Shown piece by piece: positions 20,095 to 32,039 of a stretch of DNA of 64,000 bases. Under the pieces are notes generated by a model, which had not been told where the DNA came from, made no database searches, and saw nothing but the letters and a program-made list of their open reading frames with translations. The stretch lies in NCBI RefSeq assembly GCF_011075055.1, contig NC_058143.1, positions 9,005,057-9,069,056 on the forward strand, given 5' to 3'. Source of the DNA: Mangifera indica (taxonomy: Eukaryota > Streptophyta > Magnoliopsida > Sapindales > Anacardiaceae). Made by a program: the position numbers and the translations under genes. Every line of letters starts with the position of its first letter. The first letter of the stretch is position 1.

Positions 20095-22255
20095 AACACC
20101 TCTCTCTAGATATATACTTATGATAACAATATACTGAAAGAAACGTGTACAACTAGATTATTTGAAAATTTTGATTCATGATTATAATTATAAAGCGTGC
20201 AAAAAAATGATATAATAAAAACACTTTCTAAGTCAAACTCATAAAATAATAGTTATCTGAAAATCTTTGTTATAAAACAACTACATTAATGTATCTAGAA
20301 ATACAAAAAATAATAATAACAAGGATATGTCTATTAATACTGAGATGACATAAATGCCTTTCTCCTTGTGTAGCTGCTCACTGGACTGCTAGATCTCTGC
20401 TTGCCTTGCTACTCACCTTTACCTACAAAATATACAAAGAAAACATGTGAGTAAAACTCAATAAGTGGAGACTTTTTGACATCTATGGCCATTAAACTAT
20501 TTGACAGTAAAACTCACATTCCGTTTGTAAGCTAACTATTGTTACACTATGACACGTCAGTGTCCTGACATAGGTCATCCACAAAAATTGTGGTGACCCA
20601 AGCTGGATCAGTATATTTGATGCTCTAATGAAAGCTACTTTGATGCCTTGCACACGTGTCAAATGGCCTATTAGGCTATCTAACTGGGACACCCTGATCA
20701 TATAGGAAAAACTTTAATAGCAACTCTTTTTCTTATCACATAAGCTAATCAGAACTATTAACTAACCATTCGAAGATGACCTTTACCTTAGGTACATATG
20801 TGGTACATCTCTCTGATCACATAAGAAATATTTAAAAGCCACATCCTTACTATGTATACCTGAACTGAATTGGGTGGCTATGCATCTTTAACACTAAGTG
20901 CATGATGCATCTTATAAATATCCAACCTTATTACTTTAACAAATATCATCACTCACGCACATAGCTGGTGACTATCCAGTTGTGTGATACTGGCCTTAAG
21001 GTTGTTAACTTTTTGACTCAGATTCGATTCGATCTTAGTTTATGCTATCTTCCATATAGTTGGAAATCTCATATATATCCTTTTTGAATCCTTTAGCCTC
21101 TATTAGCTCATTACTCTTCTTATATAACTCTCACCCTTTTATACATATAACTTAAAGGTATAATAATCTTTTTACTTTGTCTAGGGGTACACAATCATGT
21201 GCTTTTCAACCCACATCTGTGTGTCTCTTAAACTATTTACACAGGCATATGACACCCAACACATAGTCTATATAGGGTAAGTGCATACATGGAGCTAACC
21301 AGGACACACTCTCATGTATTCAAATCCACGTTTAAGAGCCACGTGTCCTCTAGTGCACGTCACCCATTTTTGAAAAGTTATATATGGTGTGTGTCCCACA
21401 CTATATGACCGTGCATTTTTCTCTTCACAATGAGCATAAGATCTTCGGGTTTTCCAAATTCTGGAATGACATATGCACATGTATGAGGCAATACATGGTC
21501 ATGTATCACGATTTGGAAATTGCACCTTAGAGTTTCTATGCCTTTTCTATTATGATCGCGATAATACACATATAGTTAATACATAATAGTAGTCTCTAAG
21601 AATCTTGGACATATTATTTTCATTATTTTTTTAACCATAACACACATACACAAAATCTTATGCCATCAAATCTAAAAACAAAGATCTTTCAAGCTAAAAC
21701 ATATAATCATCATACAATTTAGAAACTAAGCATGCTTATAACTTGTTTTATTCACAGATGGTAACTATTTCATTAGTTCGATCACCACAATCACATCTAA
21801 ATCACCCTAGATTATATATATAACATAAAAGAACTTCATAAAGATTGTGATAAAGCAAGGAAAGTCATTCCACTTACTTGGATTTTGGTAACAAAGTCTT
21901 ATTTGCATGACAATTACAATTTTGGTGATCGGCGATGACTCCTTAAGTGGCCACAGACTCTTTTTTCACACTCTCTTACTTTTGAACGATTGGGAAGCAA
22001 AACTAATGTGAGAAAATTAGGGTTGATTATGTTTTATTTTTATCACTAGGACGTGATATATGGGTGTGTATGGACCATATACGACAATGTGTCTAGTTGT
22101 ACAACTAAGACAACTTCTTGTTTCACCACGATCAAAATCTAATCCACTTATTGACTTTTACTAATCATACACGATTGTGTATGCCTTTTTACATAGGCGT
22201 GTACTGTTGAATTCATTAATCACCATATTTAAAAACTAAGAAAACAATGAAATGC
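20095..22255 (-). mobile_element. gypsy 3' LTR (approximate)
   Basis: It lies immediately downstream, in minus orientation, of a gypsy integrase tail at 22268-22825. The low-coordinate edge, TGTAACACC on plus, reads GGTGTTACA on minus, a usual LTR end. The interior has no convincing coding sequence and carries ACGTGTGTATGGCC-style blocks also seen near 50.6 and 52.7 kb. The high edge is not precisely placed. Confidence 0.45.
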
Positions 22256-22267
22256 CTTTGGGCTTAC

Positions 22268-22825
22268 CTGTGAGTGCTTCCTCCCCCCAATATGAATTTC
22301 ATCTTTAAAATTCACTCAAATAGGTGTGAGAATCTCTACTACATATCCTACTCAATCTCCCATATGACCTCCTCAACTCAGTGATTTCTCCAAAAAACCT
22401 TTACCAGGGGAATTTGCTTATGTCTGAGCTTCTTAATTCATCTATCTAATATCTAAATTGATCGCTCCTCATAGACTAAATTATCCTCAAGCTCAACATC
22501 CTTAACATTAAGCATATGGGTAAGATCATTGATACACTTGCGTAACAGTGATACATGGAACACATTATGAATGTGATCCATGCTTGCTGGTAGCATAAGC
22601 CGATAGGCAACCTTACCTATGCACTCCAATATCTCACAAATCTCAAAGCTAACTTGCTTTTTCTTCCAAATCTCATAACATGCCTATAGAGGGTTACTCT
22701 AATGAACACCTTATCACCCACCTGAAACTCAAGATCATATCTCCTCTGATCTAGTTAACTCTTCTGACTGTTTTAGGCTTCCTTTATCCTTTCTTTGATC
22801 ATTCTCACCAAGGTTTTCAGAATTG
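22268..22825 (-). pseudogene. Ty3/gypsy integrase C-terminus / chromodomain-like remnant
   Basis: The minus strand reads in pieces ECIGKVAYRLMLPASMDHIH, then NVFHVSLLRKCINDLTHML, DVELEDNLVYEERSI, LRHKQIPLVKVFWRN and finally HLFE. This is the conserved tail of gypsy integrases (GKVAYRLxLP...HNVFHVSxLRK). Stops and frame changes interrupt it. The upstream pol is missing, cut off by a repeat at 22840. Confidence 0.8.
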
Positions 22826-22839
22826 GATCAAGATAAAAA

Positions 22840-23520
22840 CCGTTTTGAATACTAGTTTTAGTTAGATCGGTTAGACCGTTTGGACTGGTTGATTGAACCA
22901 AAATTATAGTTTTATGTAAGAATCTTAAAAAATTATGTCTAATTAGTAGTAATTACATATACTTTACACACTAAATTTTATGCTATGTATACTCTTTAGT
23001 TTTCACAATTAACAAAATATATGCATTATTGAACATAAATTTAATAAGTAATAATCTTTAACTTTGCATCAAAACAAAAAAAATGCATTAAACAAATCCA
23101 ATTCAAACAAACAGATGCATTATTGATTATTGGGCATCCAAACAAAACACAAATCTAATGTATGCATTAAATAAAAAATAAAACCAACCAACCAATATAA
23201 CCATTATTGAACAAATAATATTCAATTCAACATTTAACAAAACATATCAAAAAGATAATTTATTTAATATAAAGTTTAATAAATGAGTAACTGGTCATTC
23301 TTCATTATCACTTATAGTAAAAAATCCTGTCATCGCTCTTGTTGCACGCTCCATTATTTGTTCATCTTCTACACCATCTTCTTCAATAGCATTATCTACA
23401 AAATTTATAATTAAATATTTTATTTTCTTTTAGCCTAAAAATCAATCATTTATGTAAGTATGTAAATATTTGTGTAAGTGCAAAAAAAAAAAAATATGGA
23501 TGCCACAATCCTCTTGGGCT
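22840..23520. repeat. unclassified repeat, possibly hAT-type fragment
   Basis: It begins with GGTTAGACCGTTTGGACTGGTTGATTGAACC-like sequence (written here only as its pattern), a motif common at ends of plant hAT-type elements. Near 23290-23400 the minus strand has a short acidic open stretch (EEDGVEDEQIMERA) of unknown origin. No full gene is present. Classification is tentative. Confidence 0.3.
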
Positions 23521-23524
23521 TACT

Positions 23525-23960
23525 TATGATTGCTACAATAAAAGTGTTAAATAAAATGTTAAATAAATAAAAGGGGTTAAAAATGTTAGAAAAAAAGGAG
23601 GACATTTTGATATTAAACAATGTATGAAAGTTTTAAATAAAATACTAAGAATATATAAAGATATTTTGATAAAATATATGACATTTCATTACAAGACAAT
23701 ATATGAGGATGTTAAATGAAAAGTTAAATAAATATAGGGTTTAAAAGAATTTTAGAAAAATTGGAGGGTATTTTGATTTAAATAATATATAAAAGTTTTA
23801 AATGAAATGTTAAGAATATATATATGTAATTTGATAAAATATAGAGATATTTTAATATAAGTAATACATGAGGATACTAAATGAAATATTAGATAAATAT
23901 AAAGAGTATTTTGAAATTATACAAAATATGAGGATAGTAAGTAACATTGATATTAATTAG
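23525..23960. repeat. second block of the tandem repeat
   Basis: It contains the same sub-blocks as 19505-20094: GACATTTTGATATTAAACAATG at about 23601, TTTTAAATAAAAT, GACAATATATGAGGATGTTAAATGAAA and GGGTATTTTGAT at about 23766. Spacing is about 165 bp and the copies are more diverged. Likely the other half of one array split by the gypsy and hAT-like material between them. Confidence 0.65.
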
Positions 23961-24294
23961 ATGAAATATGAAGATACTAAAAAAAAAAAAAATTGATACT
24001 GCTACTAAAATTATAAGGACAATAATATAATAGGTTATCTTTCTTGCAAAACAACATAAATAGAATTTTCCCTCTTAAAGTTTATTTGATAAATTACATA
24101 GTCGTCTTAAACAAGAATTGTCTTATTTAAATTAATTTTATTTAGTATTTAACTTTAGAATTTCCTAAATTATCATGCTATTAAAAATTAAAATATATTT
24201 CCCCATTTATAATTCTTTCTTGTTTATATTTTAATTTTTCTCTTCCAATATTTCTCACATGCTTTTAGATATTTATATACCATATGAACCACAT
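23961..24294. other. no gene seen
   Basis: AT-rich non-coding sequence with a poly-A run near 23980. It does not match the corresponding part of the copia LTR at 2574-4174, so it marks where that LTR copy is truncated. Confidence 0.5.
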
Positions 24295-24791
24295 GTATCC
24301 GTATCGGATCTGATCAAAATATCTCAGATAAAAAAATTATTTTATACACTAATATAATCATATGATAAGTCATTGATTACGATTTAAAAACCATGTGAGT
24401 TATTGTTATTGGTCAAATTCGAAAAACAGTTTATTAACTATTAATCCATACTAATGCCTTAATGACATGATAATTATTATTACCTGCATTAATATCATCT
24501 CATGATATTCAATGGAGGCATTTAGTATGCCCATTATGTGATATTATTGCCCAACTTATATCACATTTGTAAGAAACAATTCAATAATTCAATTTTGTAT
24601 ACTAAGTGAATTATCTAAATAGTTCATATACATATTTTATATTAATGTAAATAAAAGAAGCATTTTACGTATATAAACAAATGAACTCTTGCTTTTATTA
24701 ATAAATCATTATATATATATATATATATATATATAAGATAAAATGTCTATAAACTAACAATACAAATGGTTTATTAGAGCATACACTAACA
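24295..24791 (-). mobile_element. copia 3' LTR, truncated, same family as 2574-4174
   Basis: On minus it starts TGTTAGTGTATGCTC at 24791 and follows the order of 2574-3060: ATTTTATCTTATAT, a TTATTAATAAAAG block, TGAACT-TAGAT, AATTGAATTGTT, ATCATGAGATGA, GACTTATCAT. An (AT)n run of about 26 bp lies at 24710-24735. RT-RNase H remnants on the same strand lie directly upstream, so this is the 3' LTR of that element. Confidence 0.65.
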
Positions 24792-24829
24792 AAACTTCTA
24801 CTTGCACTAAAGTCTTTAGCTGTTGATTC

Positions 24830-26035
24830 TCATATCTATCTTCTCAAGATAATGGACTGATTGTTTTAGTGTCATCGCCTTAGTTAATGGGTTTGCAACA
24901 TTTTCTGTTGACAAGGTCTGCTGTATCAATATCTCTCTAGTTCTAATGAATTTTCTGACAATATGATACTTTTGTTAAATATGTTTAGACATTTGTGCAC
25001 CCTTGGTTCTTTGTTTGTGCAATAACACTAGTATTGTCACAGACTATGATTATCGACTAAGCTATGCTTGGAACCATACCAAATCCGAATACAAAATTGC
25101 GCATCCACACAACCTTTTTCACTACTTCTGAAGCAACAATATATTCAAACTCTATAGTGAAGTCTGTTGTGGTTGACTGTTTGAAACTTTTCTAACTAAC
25201 CACACACCCTTTAAATATGAAAATGAACCTTAATGTAGACCTTCTATCCAATTTCTGATTGGAAATAAGAATTTGAGTATACTTGAATGTTTAACTTTGA
25301 ACAACCATAACATAGAATCAGATCGTTAGTTTTTCTTAAGTACTTAAGGATTAATTTTACAGTCAACTAATGTTTTTATCCCTAGATTAGCCTAATATGT
25401 GCTCGTAACACTTACGACTCATGCTATATCAAGTTTTGTACATAACATTGCATACATAAGTCTACCTATAGCCAAAGCATAAGACACATTACACATCCGC
25501 TATCACTTTTTATCAGTCTTTGAACTCATATCTTTAGAAAGATGAAGACCATGAGTGAAGGGAAAAAGTCCTTTTTTTATGTTTTCCATGCTGAACCTTT
25601 TCATCAAATTTTCGATGTTTAACTTTTAGAATAGTCTAATTATCTTTTCTATTCTATCTTTATAAATATGAATTTCAAGGACATAGATCGCATCTCCTAA
25701 ATTTCTTATAAAGAAGGTATTGGATAACCAAATTTTAACCTTATTTATCATGTCAATATCATTACCTGTTAGTAGTATGTCATCTAAATATAATATAAGA
25801 AATGTAATTGCATGAGCCTTAACCCATTTGTAGACACAGGGTTCATCCGGATTATTTAGCTTGCTTTAATTCATAAAGGGATCGATGTAACTTGTATAAC
25901 TTATGTCTTTAGCAACGGCTATAAAACCTATGGGTTGCTCTGTATAAATGTTTTCCTCAATGAATCCACTGAGAAATTTTGTCTTGACATCTATCTATCA
26001 AATTTTATAATCATGGTATACAACAATAGCTAGCA
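24830..26035 (-). pseudogene. Ty1/copia RT-RNase H remnant
   Basis: The minus strand carries copia RT pieces: KTKFLSGFIEENIYTEQPIG, then YLDD at 25779-25790 in the context FLILYLDDILLTGND. KRFSMENIKKGLFPF and LSKDMSSKTD follow. The RNase H end has EFEYIVASEVVKKVVWMRNF and IIIVCDNTSVIAQTKNQG. Motif order is complete from mid RT to the RNase H end. Frames shift several times and many stops are present. Upstream RT, integrase and gag are absent. Confidence 0.8.
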
Positions 26036-26420
26036 AAGTAGAAGGAACTCAGACTTGCTGTGTGTGAAAGTTTAACTGGAATTTTGACTTATGCTGTTGC
26101 TATAATATGCTTGCTTCTTTTATATACTGCATAATATTTTATGCTTAGTTATTTCAGTGTAATTCATTTTCTAAGAGCTCGGAAGATTCTTCAGAACTCA
26201 GTTCCTTCCAGGAACAAGTAATTAGTTGCTTTTACTTTAAGCTTTCCTTGACTGTCAATAGCAGTATGTTTGTTCAAGTAGTGTGCACAAAACTTAATGT
26301 ACTGTTTTTGAACAATTAATTTGTTTGGAAGCATCTGGAACAGCTCGAATACCATGTCTATATGTATTTATGTGTGCTGCTAAGTGGTGTGGTTTTGGAA
26401 GAGGGTCTGTTCCAGTGTTC
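26036..26420 (+). other. unassigned non-repetitive stretch, possible orphan 3' exon
   Basis: Base composition is more balanced than in the neighbouring repeats. On plus, an acceptor-like TTATTTCAG at about 26150-26158 is followed by an open stretch of about 53 codons (beginning CNSFSKSSEDSSELSSFQEQ) to a TAA near 26320. I recognise no family. It may be the last exon and 3' UTR of a gene whose body was lost, or chance. Confidence 0.25.
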
Positions 26421-26658
26421 ATTCATCTATGTCCAAAATATATGTACATGCTATAATCAGACCAAAAGTGAAGAAATAAAATCAAAATCGAGAAATTTTT
26501 TCCCTTAAACCTCAGCCAGGATTTCTTCTTATCTCCACATTCATATGTTGAATCTTTTCTTCTAGTGTTCCTTCTAATTACAGAACAAGAAAAAAAATTC
26601 CCCCCAAGCTCTATCATCTTTAAAATTGAAAACATGGGTTTGCCGTTTGACAATGTGG

Positions 26659-29408
26659 CTACCTAGTGGTTGAGTTTGGAGTAGGATGATGTGGTTCAAC
26701 GACGAGGGATTCGTCCGCTGGCTTGCTTTCCAGGTCCCTGGTTCTATGAAGAAGAAAAGTTCCGGCTACAATTGTAACAAAGCCGCATAGTTGTGTAACA
26801 ATCTGTGATGCATTCTGTGAGTCCCAATCCTGTATTTGTAATCAAACATAAAAGATGCTGCAATCAGGCAGATTGCATCTTTGAAATGTTCTAATCAATC
26901 AAATTGCATACTAAATATGCAAAATAGAGTTGCATTTGTATGTTCAAAAAATTCAGCCTTGGAAACATTTCTGTAGAGTAAAAAGAATGCCATTGTGACG
27001 AGTACTATGAGATACTAAGAGAAAAATTTGTGAAACCATACCTTAAACATGATCATACTAGCAAGAATTGTGAGTGTTGTAAATGTAACATAGTAAACTG
27101 GAGATATAACAGATGTTTTGAATGTGTCCAGAGCCTGCAAAATCATATATAATAACATCTAGATTAAGCATTTGTAAGAGAACAATCATGGAGAGAAGTT
27201 TTTAGACTATATTGAATGCGCAACACTTGTTCTGGATAAATGAAATAATTTCAAATACAAATAAATCACAAAGATTTTCGGATTTTCTGTCTTGTATGCC
27301 AAAACTTTTTACCTTGTTCAAGTAGTTGATTTGCGTAATACAACAAACAACCACAATCACAGTAAAAAGCCAAGTCTGGAAGTAGATAAATTGATTCATT
27401 CCAGAAAAGGTCAACTTCAAAGCAATTCCCAGTGCTTTTACACTCATAACCTGAATTAAAAAATATTAGTAATTTATAGGGAACACAACTAATGTTTTCA
27501 TGATAAAAACAAGTTGAAAGATGAGATACAGACCGTAAGAGAGCCCATGAGAGAGCAAATGCCAACATATACTATCATATGCGTATGCCCGTGGCTTGCT
27601 TCAAATCTAAACATTAAGATACAAACCACTATCAAAACTATCCCACCGTATACAAGAAAACCTGCCATAACCAAATATTTCATAATCAGCTTTGAAGATT
27701 ATCAACTTTCAAATGGGTTTAGCAAACACTTTCTACTTGTTATCTTAAATTACAATAATCCGAAACCGATCCTAAATCTAAAACCCATATGAAAGATAGC
27801 ATATGCTCACAAGTTCTAACTTGCCAAACTCTGCACAATATTACAGCAGAACTCAACATTCTTATGGCCTGAAATTCTACTTTGATGAAGCATATATATG
27901 AAAATACAAATTAAACAATCACCTTCACTTTTTGTTCTTGCATACCTGGTTGTGTAGCAAGGTGCCATACTTCTTTAACAGATTCAATATTTCTCTCATG
28001 TGGAGCGTGTAAAACGATACTAACAGACCCCACCACACACAGAACACATCCAACCACACCAAGGATATGCAGTTTCTCCTTTAGAATAAAATGTGCTAGC
28101 ACTGCGCTGCATAATAATCACTTCTCCAGAAAGTTATAAGACATACAATATGATAAAACTGAAAGGCATACTGAAAGATTCTACAGAAGTTTCTGCTGCA
28201 ATTTCTGATAAATAACCTTATATACCTGAATATAATGCTTAAAGCTCCCAACGGAGTTACAAGAATTGCAGGAGCAAATGCATAGGCAGCAAAATTAGCT
28301 ACCTCCCCAACAATCACTGAGAAAAGACAATAGTTCGGCACTAAAATAAATCGAAAAGTAATAAACAATAGTGGATTAGAGAGAAGAGATGATTGCAAGA
28401 TAAAACTGATAACACAAAGAAGAAACTTTTTTGTATTCTAATATCCGGAATTTAAAAGCCTTTTGTTGTCATCCGCGAAGGAAACTACCATATGGGGTTT
28501 TAGCCTTCAGATAGGAAGTAGTGCCTTCTGTCAGTGTGGTTAATGAGTTATACCATAATATTGTAAGTTGTAGAGTTTCTAAAAGCCTGCAGGGTAATTT
28601 GAGCTGCAAGTTTATTGTCATGAGATGCAGTCTCAGTTGACGAGTGACTTATTCAACTTCAAAGACAAATAAGTCACCAAAAATACTATGGGAAAAAATT
28701 TGTTCCACTGATTAGAAAGTTACACTACTAATTCTAACAAACTAAAATTTTTACAGCACTTCCTGTCCTTTTCAATCTATGAGTAGGATAAGTTGACAAC
28801 ACTAGATATTCCTATAATGGACCAAAACAATTGCAGACTTCTTGGAATACAATAATATAATCTGGCTGTTTCATATGTGTTTGGACATCAACAAAGGAGG
28901 AGCAAAATTGTCAACGATTCGTACTTCTCTGCAAGAGCACACATGTACAGTTATATAATGTAGAATAAGACCAGAACATATATCATGGTCAGCTGATTGG
29001 ATTTTTCAGCCATACAAACTTTGTATTAATCGGAAGAATTCGGAAAATAAAATTTTGCAAACTGGAATTAAAATCTACAGAATATAGACTTAAACACTTG
29101 ATAAATTTTTGCAGAAAAAATAAATTATAAATTTGATAACTTTTTCTTACTGGTAATCATCCCGACCCACCACCAAGGTTCATACAAGTATGCATGCCCT
29201 CCAGCACCTAATCCATTATAAAACACAGTTGGGAAACTACATTATTTGAAATAAAATAAAATGAAGCAAATGAAAACAAACCAGCTCCAGTTCCAGTTCC
29301 CCTAGCATTTGTAAGTCCTTTCTTCTTGACAATAAAGCTAGAGCCAATAAATATGCTTGAAGATACAGCCAAAACAAGTCCATGAACATTGTCCGCCGAT
29401 ATCCCCAT
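26659..29408 (-). CDS. NIPA/DUF803 magnesium transporter, 8 coding exons
   Basis: Multi-pass membrane protein of the NIPA family, whose members are predicted Mg2+ transporters related to DMT carriers. Coding exons are 29408-29282, 29207-29151, 28316-28226, 28106-27946, 27661-27534, 27450-27313, 27134-27042 and 26829-26659. All have GT-AG borders and phases join, giving 321 residues ending at TAG. Conserved segments are [18 protein letters not shown] at the start, [78 protein letters not shown] and [20 protein letters not shown]. About nine hydrophobic segments are apparent. The donor of the fifth exon (ACG/GTCTGT) is a weak match to consensus. I chose the ATG at 29408 because the family usually starts MGIS; an in-frame ATG at 29474 would add 22 residues. 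Probable 5'-UTR exons lie upstream. Confidence 0.93.
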
Positions 29409-29566
29409 TGGACAAAAAAGACACCAAATAAATATACCAAATTCTGCAATTCCCACACCATTCCATCCATTCATTCTTGCACATAATACAAAATAAGAGA
29501 CCCCATAGCTAACACAGAATATCCATTAGCACTAACATTTAGCGTATAATTAAAGACACAAGTTAC

Positions 29567-29935
29567 CAGATCCGTAAAAAACATCCGCTTTTAATGATGT
29601 AAATTTGAGTCGTTTTCCCAACCTCTGGTGCCAAAAATCTCCATGTAAAAGTGCCTGCAGTATACGTAACAAACTTAAGCACAAACATATATATGAATTT
29701 GAGTTAGATTTCGAGAAAAGAAAAAATATATATACACATATATATACACACACATACCTGTCTTGGCACACTGCAAAAGGGAGATTAATGGAACTAAAAG
29801 TGCATTGGTGTCGGCGTCCGGAATGAAGAAGAAAAGGGGGAGATGAAAAGTGTTTTAAGAAAAAAAAAAAAAACTAATCAATGGTGATGGTGAGAGAAAG
29901 AGGATAAGAAACTGAAGACCGTTACTGATGATACA
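29567..29935 (-). promoter_or_regulatory. spliced 5' leader of the NIPA gene with a 17-codon upstream ORF
   Basis: On minus, an exon ends at 29758 (AGACAG/GTATGTG). An exon from about 29654 to 29567 follows, with acceptor TACTGCAG and donor TCTG/GTAACT, and the next acceptor is probably near 29476 (ATGTGCAAG). The middle exon holds an ATG at 29644 that opens a 17-codon frame ending in TAA before the exon end. Inference from splice signals only; the transcription start was not located. Confidence 0.4.
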
Positions 29936-29949
29936 GCCAAAATGTTAGA

Positions 29950-30770
29950 TGTTACTCCGCGTCCCGCGCTATTCTTTATAGTAAACCAGCTTAAATGCCG
30001 TGTTTTTGCTTCCCCATTTTTGTCCTTTAAGCCTTGGTAATTTTACCAAATATACTTCGATTTCTGCTTGCATGGCAAATCTTTTTAGGGGTGCATATGT
30101 CAAATTGAAATTGATTATTCTTTACTTGCATTTTGTGAATAAATAAAGGAAAGAATTTGGAAGTACTCTTGCTATTGGTAGTATAGAAGTAGAAGTAGCC
30201 TTTTGGAGTTAAAATTCTTTAGCATAATTAGTAAAATGAACATGGTAATTTCTCAAGTGGGTAAAAAAATCTTTTAGAAGAATAATGATTTTTAGAACAA
30301 AGATATGATCATTTGATTTTTGGGACAATTGCCTAATTGGTTCTCCTTGAGTTTGATGTTCCAACTTATTTAAAGAAATTGTTCAATTTTTGCAACATTG
30401 CCTTCATGACAGAATTGATGAAAAAACAAAGGAAATTTCTTCAAATCCCTACGGTTTCAGCTAAAAACAAAGATCCCTATGAGATCAATATAGGATCAAA
30501 ATTAGAATTGAATAAATTAACTAATTATTTTTCATGTTAGTGACCTAATTTGTTTTCTTTAAAACAATAAATGTATATATTTAAACTAAAATCATTTAAT
30601 AAATTTTAGGAAAATTAATTAAAATAGACTTTTTTGAGAAGATTATAAAAAGAATAATCTCAAACTCTAGACTGATAGCTTTGTAACTATCTAACTAAAA
30701 TATAAACTTACCCTTACTCCTAACCTTTCAACAAAACTCTAATATGCAACGATGCTTTTTTTAAATTTTT
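29950..30770. other. no gene seen
   Basis: Non-coding sequence upstream of the NIPA gene. A 67-codon plus-strand frame at 30337-30540 shows no recognisable motif and is probably chance. Confidence 0.45.
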
Positions 30771-30774
30771 GCTG

Positions 30775-31785
30775 GGGAAATTGATAATTATACCCAAATT
30801 TTACTGTGCCTATACATACTCACAGTAGTTCAAAGTCCCTAAAATACCCTTACTTTTCCAAACCCTTTTACACATGTTTTCTATGCCAAGGCCTTCTACG
30901 CATGGCTAGCTACCACCCTTGTGCACAATATTTCTTAGCTTCAAATTTCAATTTAGCTAATCTAGACGACCTTTGCTTCGATCCTTTGATCTGCTTTGAC
31001 GTTTCAGTTGTGCTCAACTTGACAGTGGTAGCGGAGGTTTGAGTGATTTTTTGGTTTTTTTTTCTCCTAGATTAATTGCTTGATGATGATTACATTAGGG
31101 TTAGAATTTTTTGATTAAAAAATCATTATTTGTTAAGGGAAAATGTTTAGCTATTTGTTTACTTCGTGATCTATGTTTGTTTACATTTTTCTGTCACCAA
31201 AAAATTTCTAGTTGTCAACAAATTTGGTTGTGAGATATCAATTTACGTTAAGGAAAAATGTGATTTTTTTAAAGTTATAAATGAATAATGTGTTGAAAAG
31301 ATGTTTTTGGATGATTATGTGGTTGATTTGTTAGCTATAATTTGTGAAATGTTGGTTGATTTGCATCGAATTTATTAGATGTTTTTGGATGAATTACTAG
31401 GCAGAAAAAAGCCATAAAAGTTACGTCTAATGCTCTAGGCATGATGAGCCTAGCTGTATAACCTAACAAGTTGCACCTAAAACAGCAGACACGACTAGCT
31501 TGGTAATGTTTAGAGTAAACAATTAAGCTAATAACACTTAGGGTCTTGGGGGTGCCCTGCCTAGCATTGTTTGTGAACAGTAAAATGCATCTCAGTAAAC
31601 CAATTTGTACATTATCACAACCAATTTGTCTTATTATATGTAATGGGTTGGTTTCATTTACTAATTCAAAAGATATGTTTGTCCTTTCCAGAGATTTAGT
31701 GTTAACCATTGGATGGGAAAGTATAGCTTTCATGAGGCCCGCGAATTTCAGGTCTAATTAATGCTCTGCAAGAAAAAGGACACAA
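30775..31785. repeat. MULE-like end and adjoining non-coding sequence
   Basis: Begins GGGGAAATTGATAATTATACCC at about 30774, resembling the left end of the MULE-like element at 15875, followed by CCCTAAAATACCCTTAC-type sequence as in that family. No ORF in the interval is convincing. The following segment carries a DUF1985-like remnant, which is often associated with plant MULEs. Confidence 0.35.
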
Positions 31786-31789
31786 TGAG

Positions 31790-32035
31790 CATCTTCAACA
31801 AAAAACTAGCAATGACCCAAAGAGAAATGTTTAGGATAACATGTTTTGGGCACTTCCTAGGTTAAAGAGGACTCCGATTTAGTGTCGTCTTTCTACACTC
31901 AATGCTATTTTGTTTAATTAATTGTGGGGATGCAAAAAGAGAACTTTGGTTCAAATTAAATGGTGTCGATGTTCGTTTAAGCCCTTTAGAGTTTGCAATA
32001 GTCATAGGTATGATCTCGGGGCATGATACGAATGT
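31790..32035 (+). pseudogene. DUF1985-like domain remnant (MULE/Ulp1-associated)
   Basis: The plus strand reads MTQREMFRITCFGHFLGLKR near 31810-31870. After a shift it reads KRELWFKLNGVDVRLSPLEF and AIVIGMIS near 31936-32020. This is the start of DUF1985, a plant-specific domain usually found in transposon-derived proteins with a C-terminal Ulp1-type protease. Stops and a frameshift break it, and no protease part was found. Confidence 0.6.
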
Positions 32036-32039
32036 GTAA

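Noticed and set aside
19626..20152. Minus-strand open frames of 87 and 63 codons
   Set aside because: They are translations of the AT-rich tandem repeat, with the repeat period visible in the peptide.
24710..24735. (AT)n run considered as a regulatory or terminator structure
   Set aside because: A simple microsatellite inside a copia LTR, with no supporting context.
29605..29826. 73-codon frames on both strands near the NIPA leader
   Set aside because: They run across predicted splice sites and a TATACACATA simple repeat; only the 17-codon upstream ORF fits the leader model.
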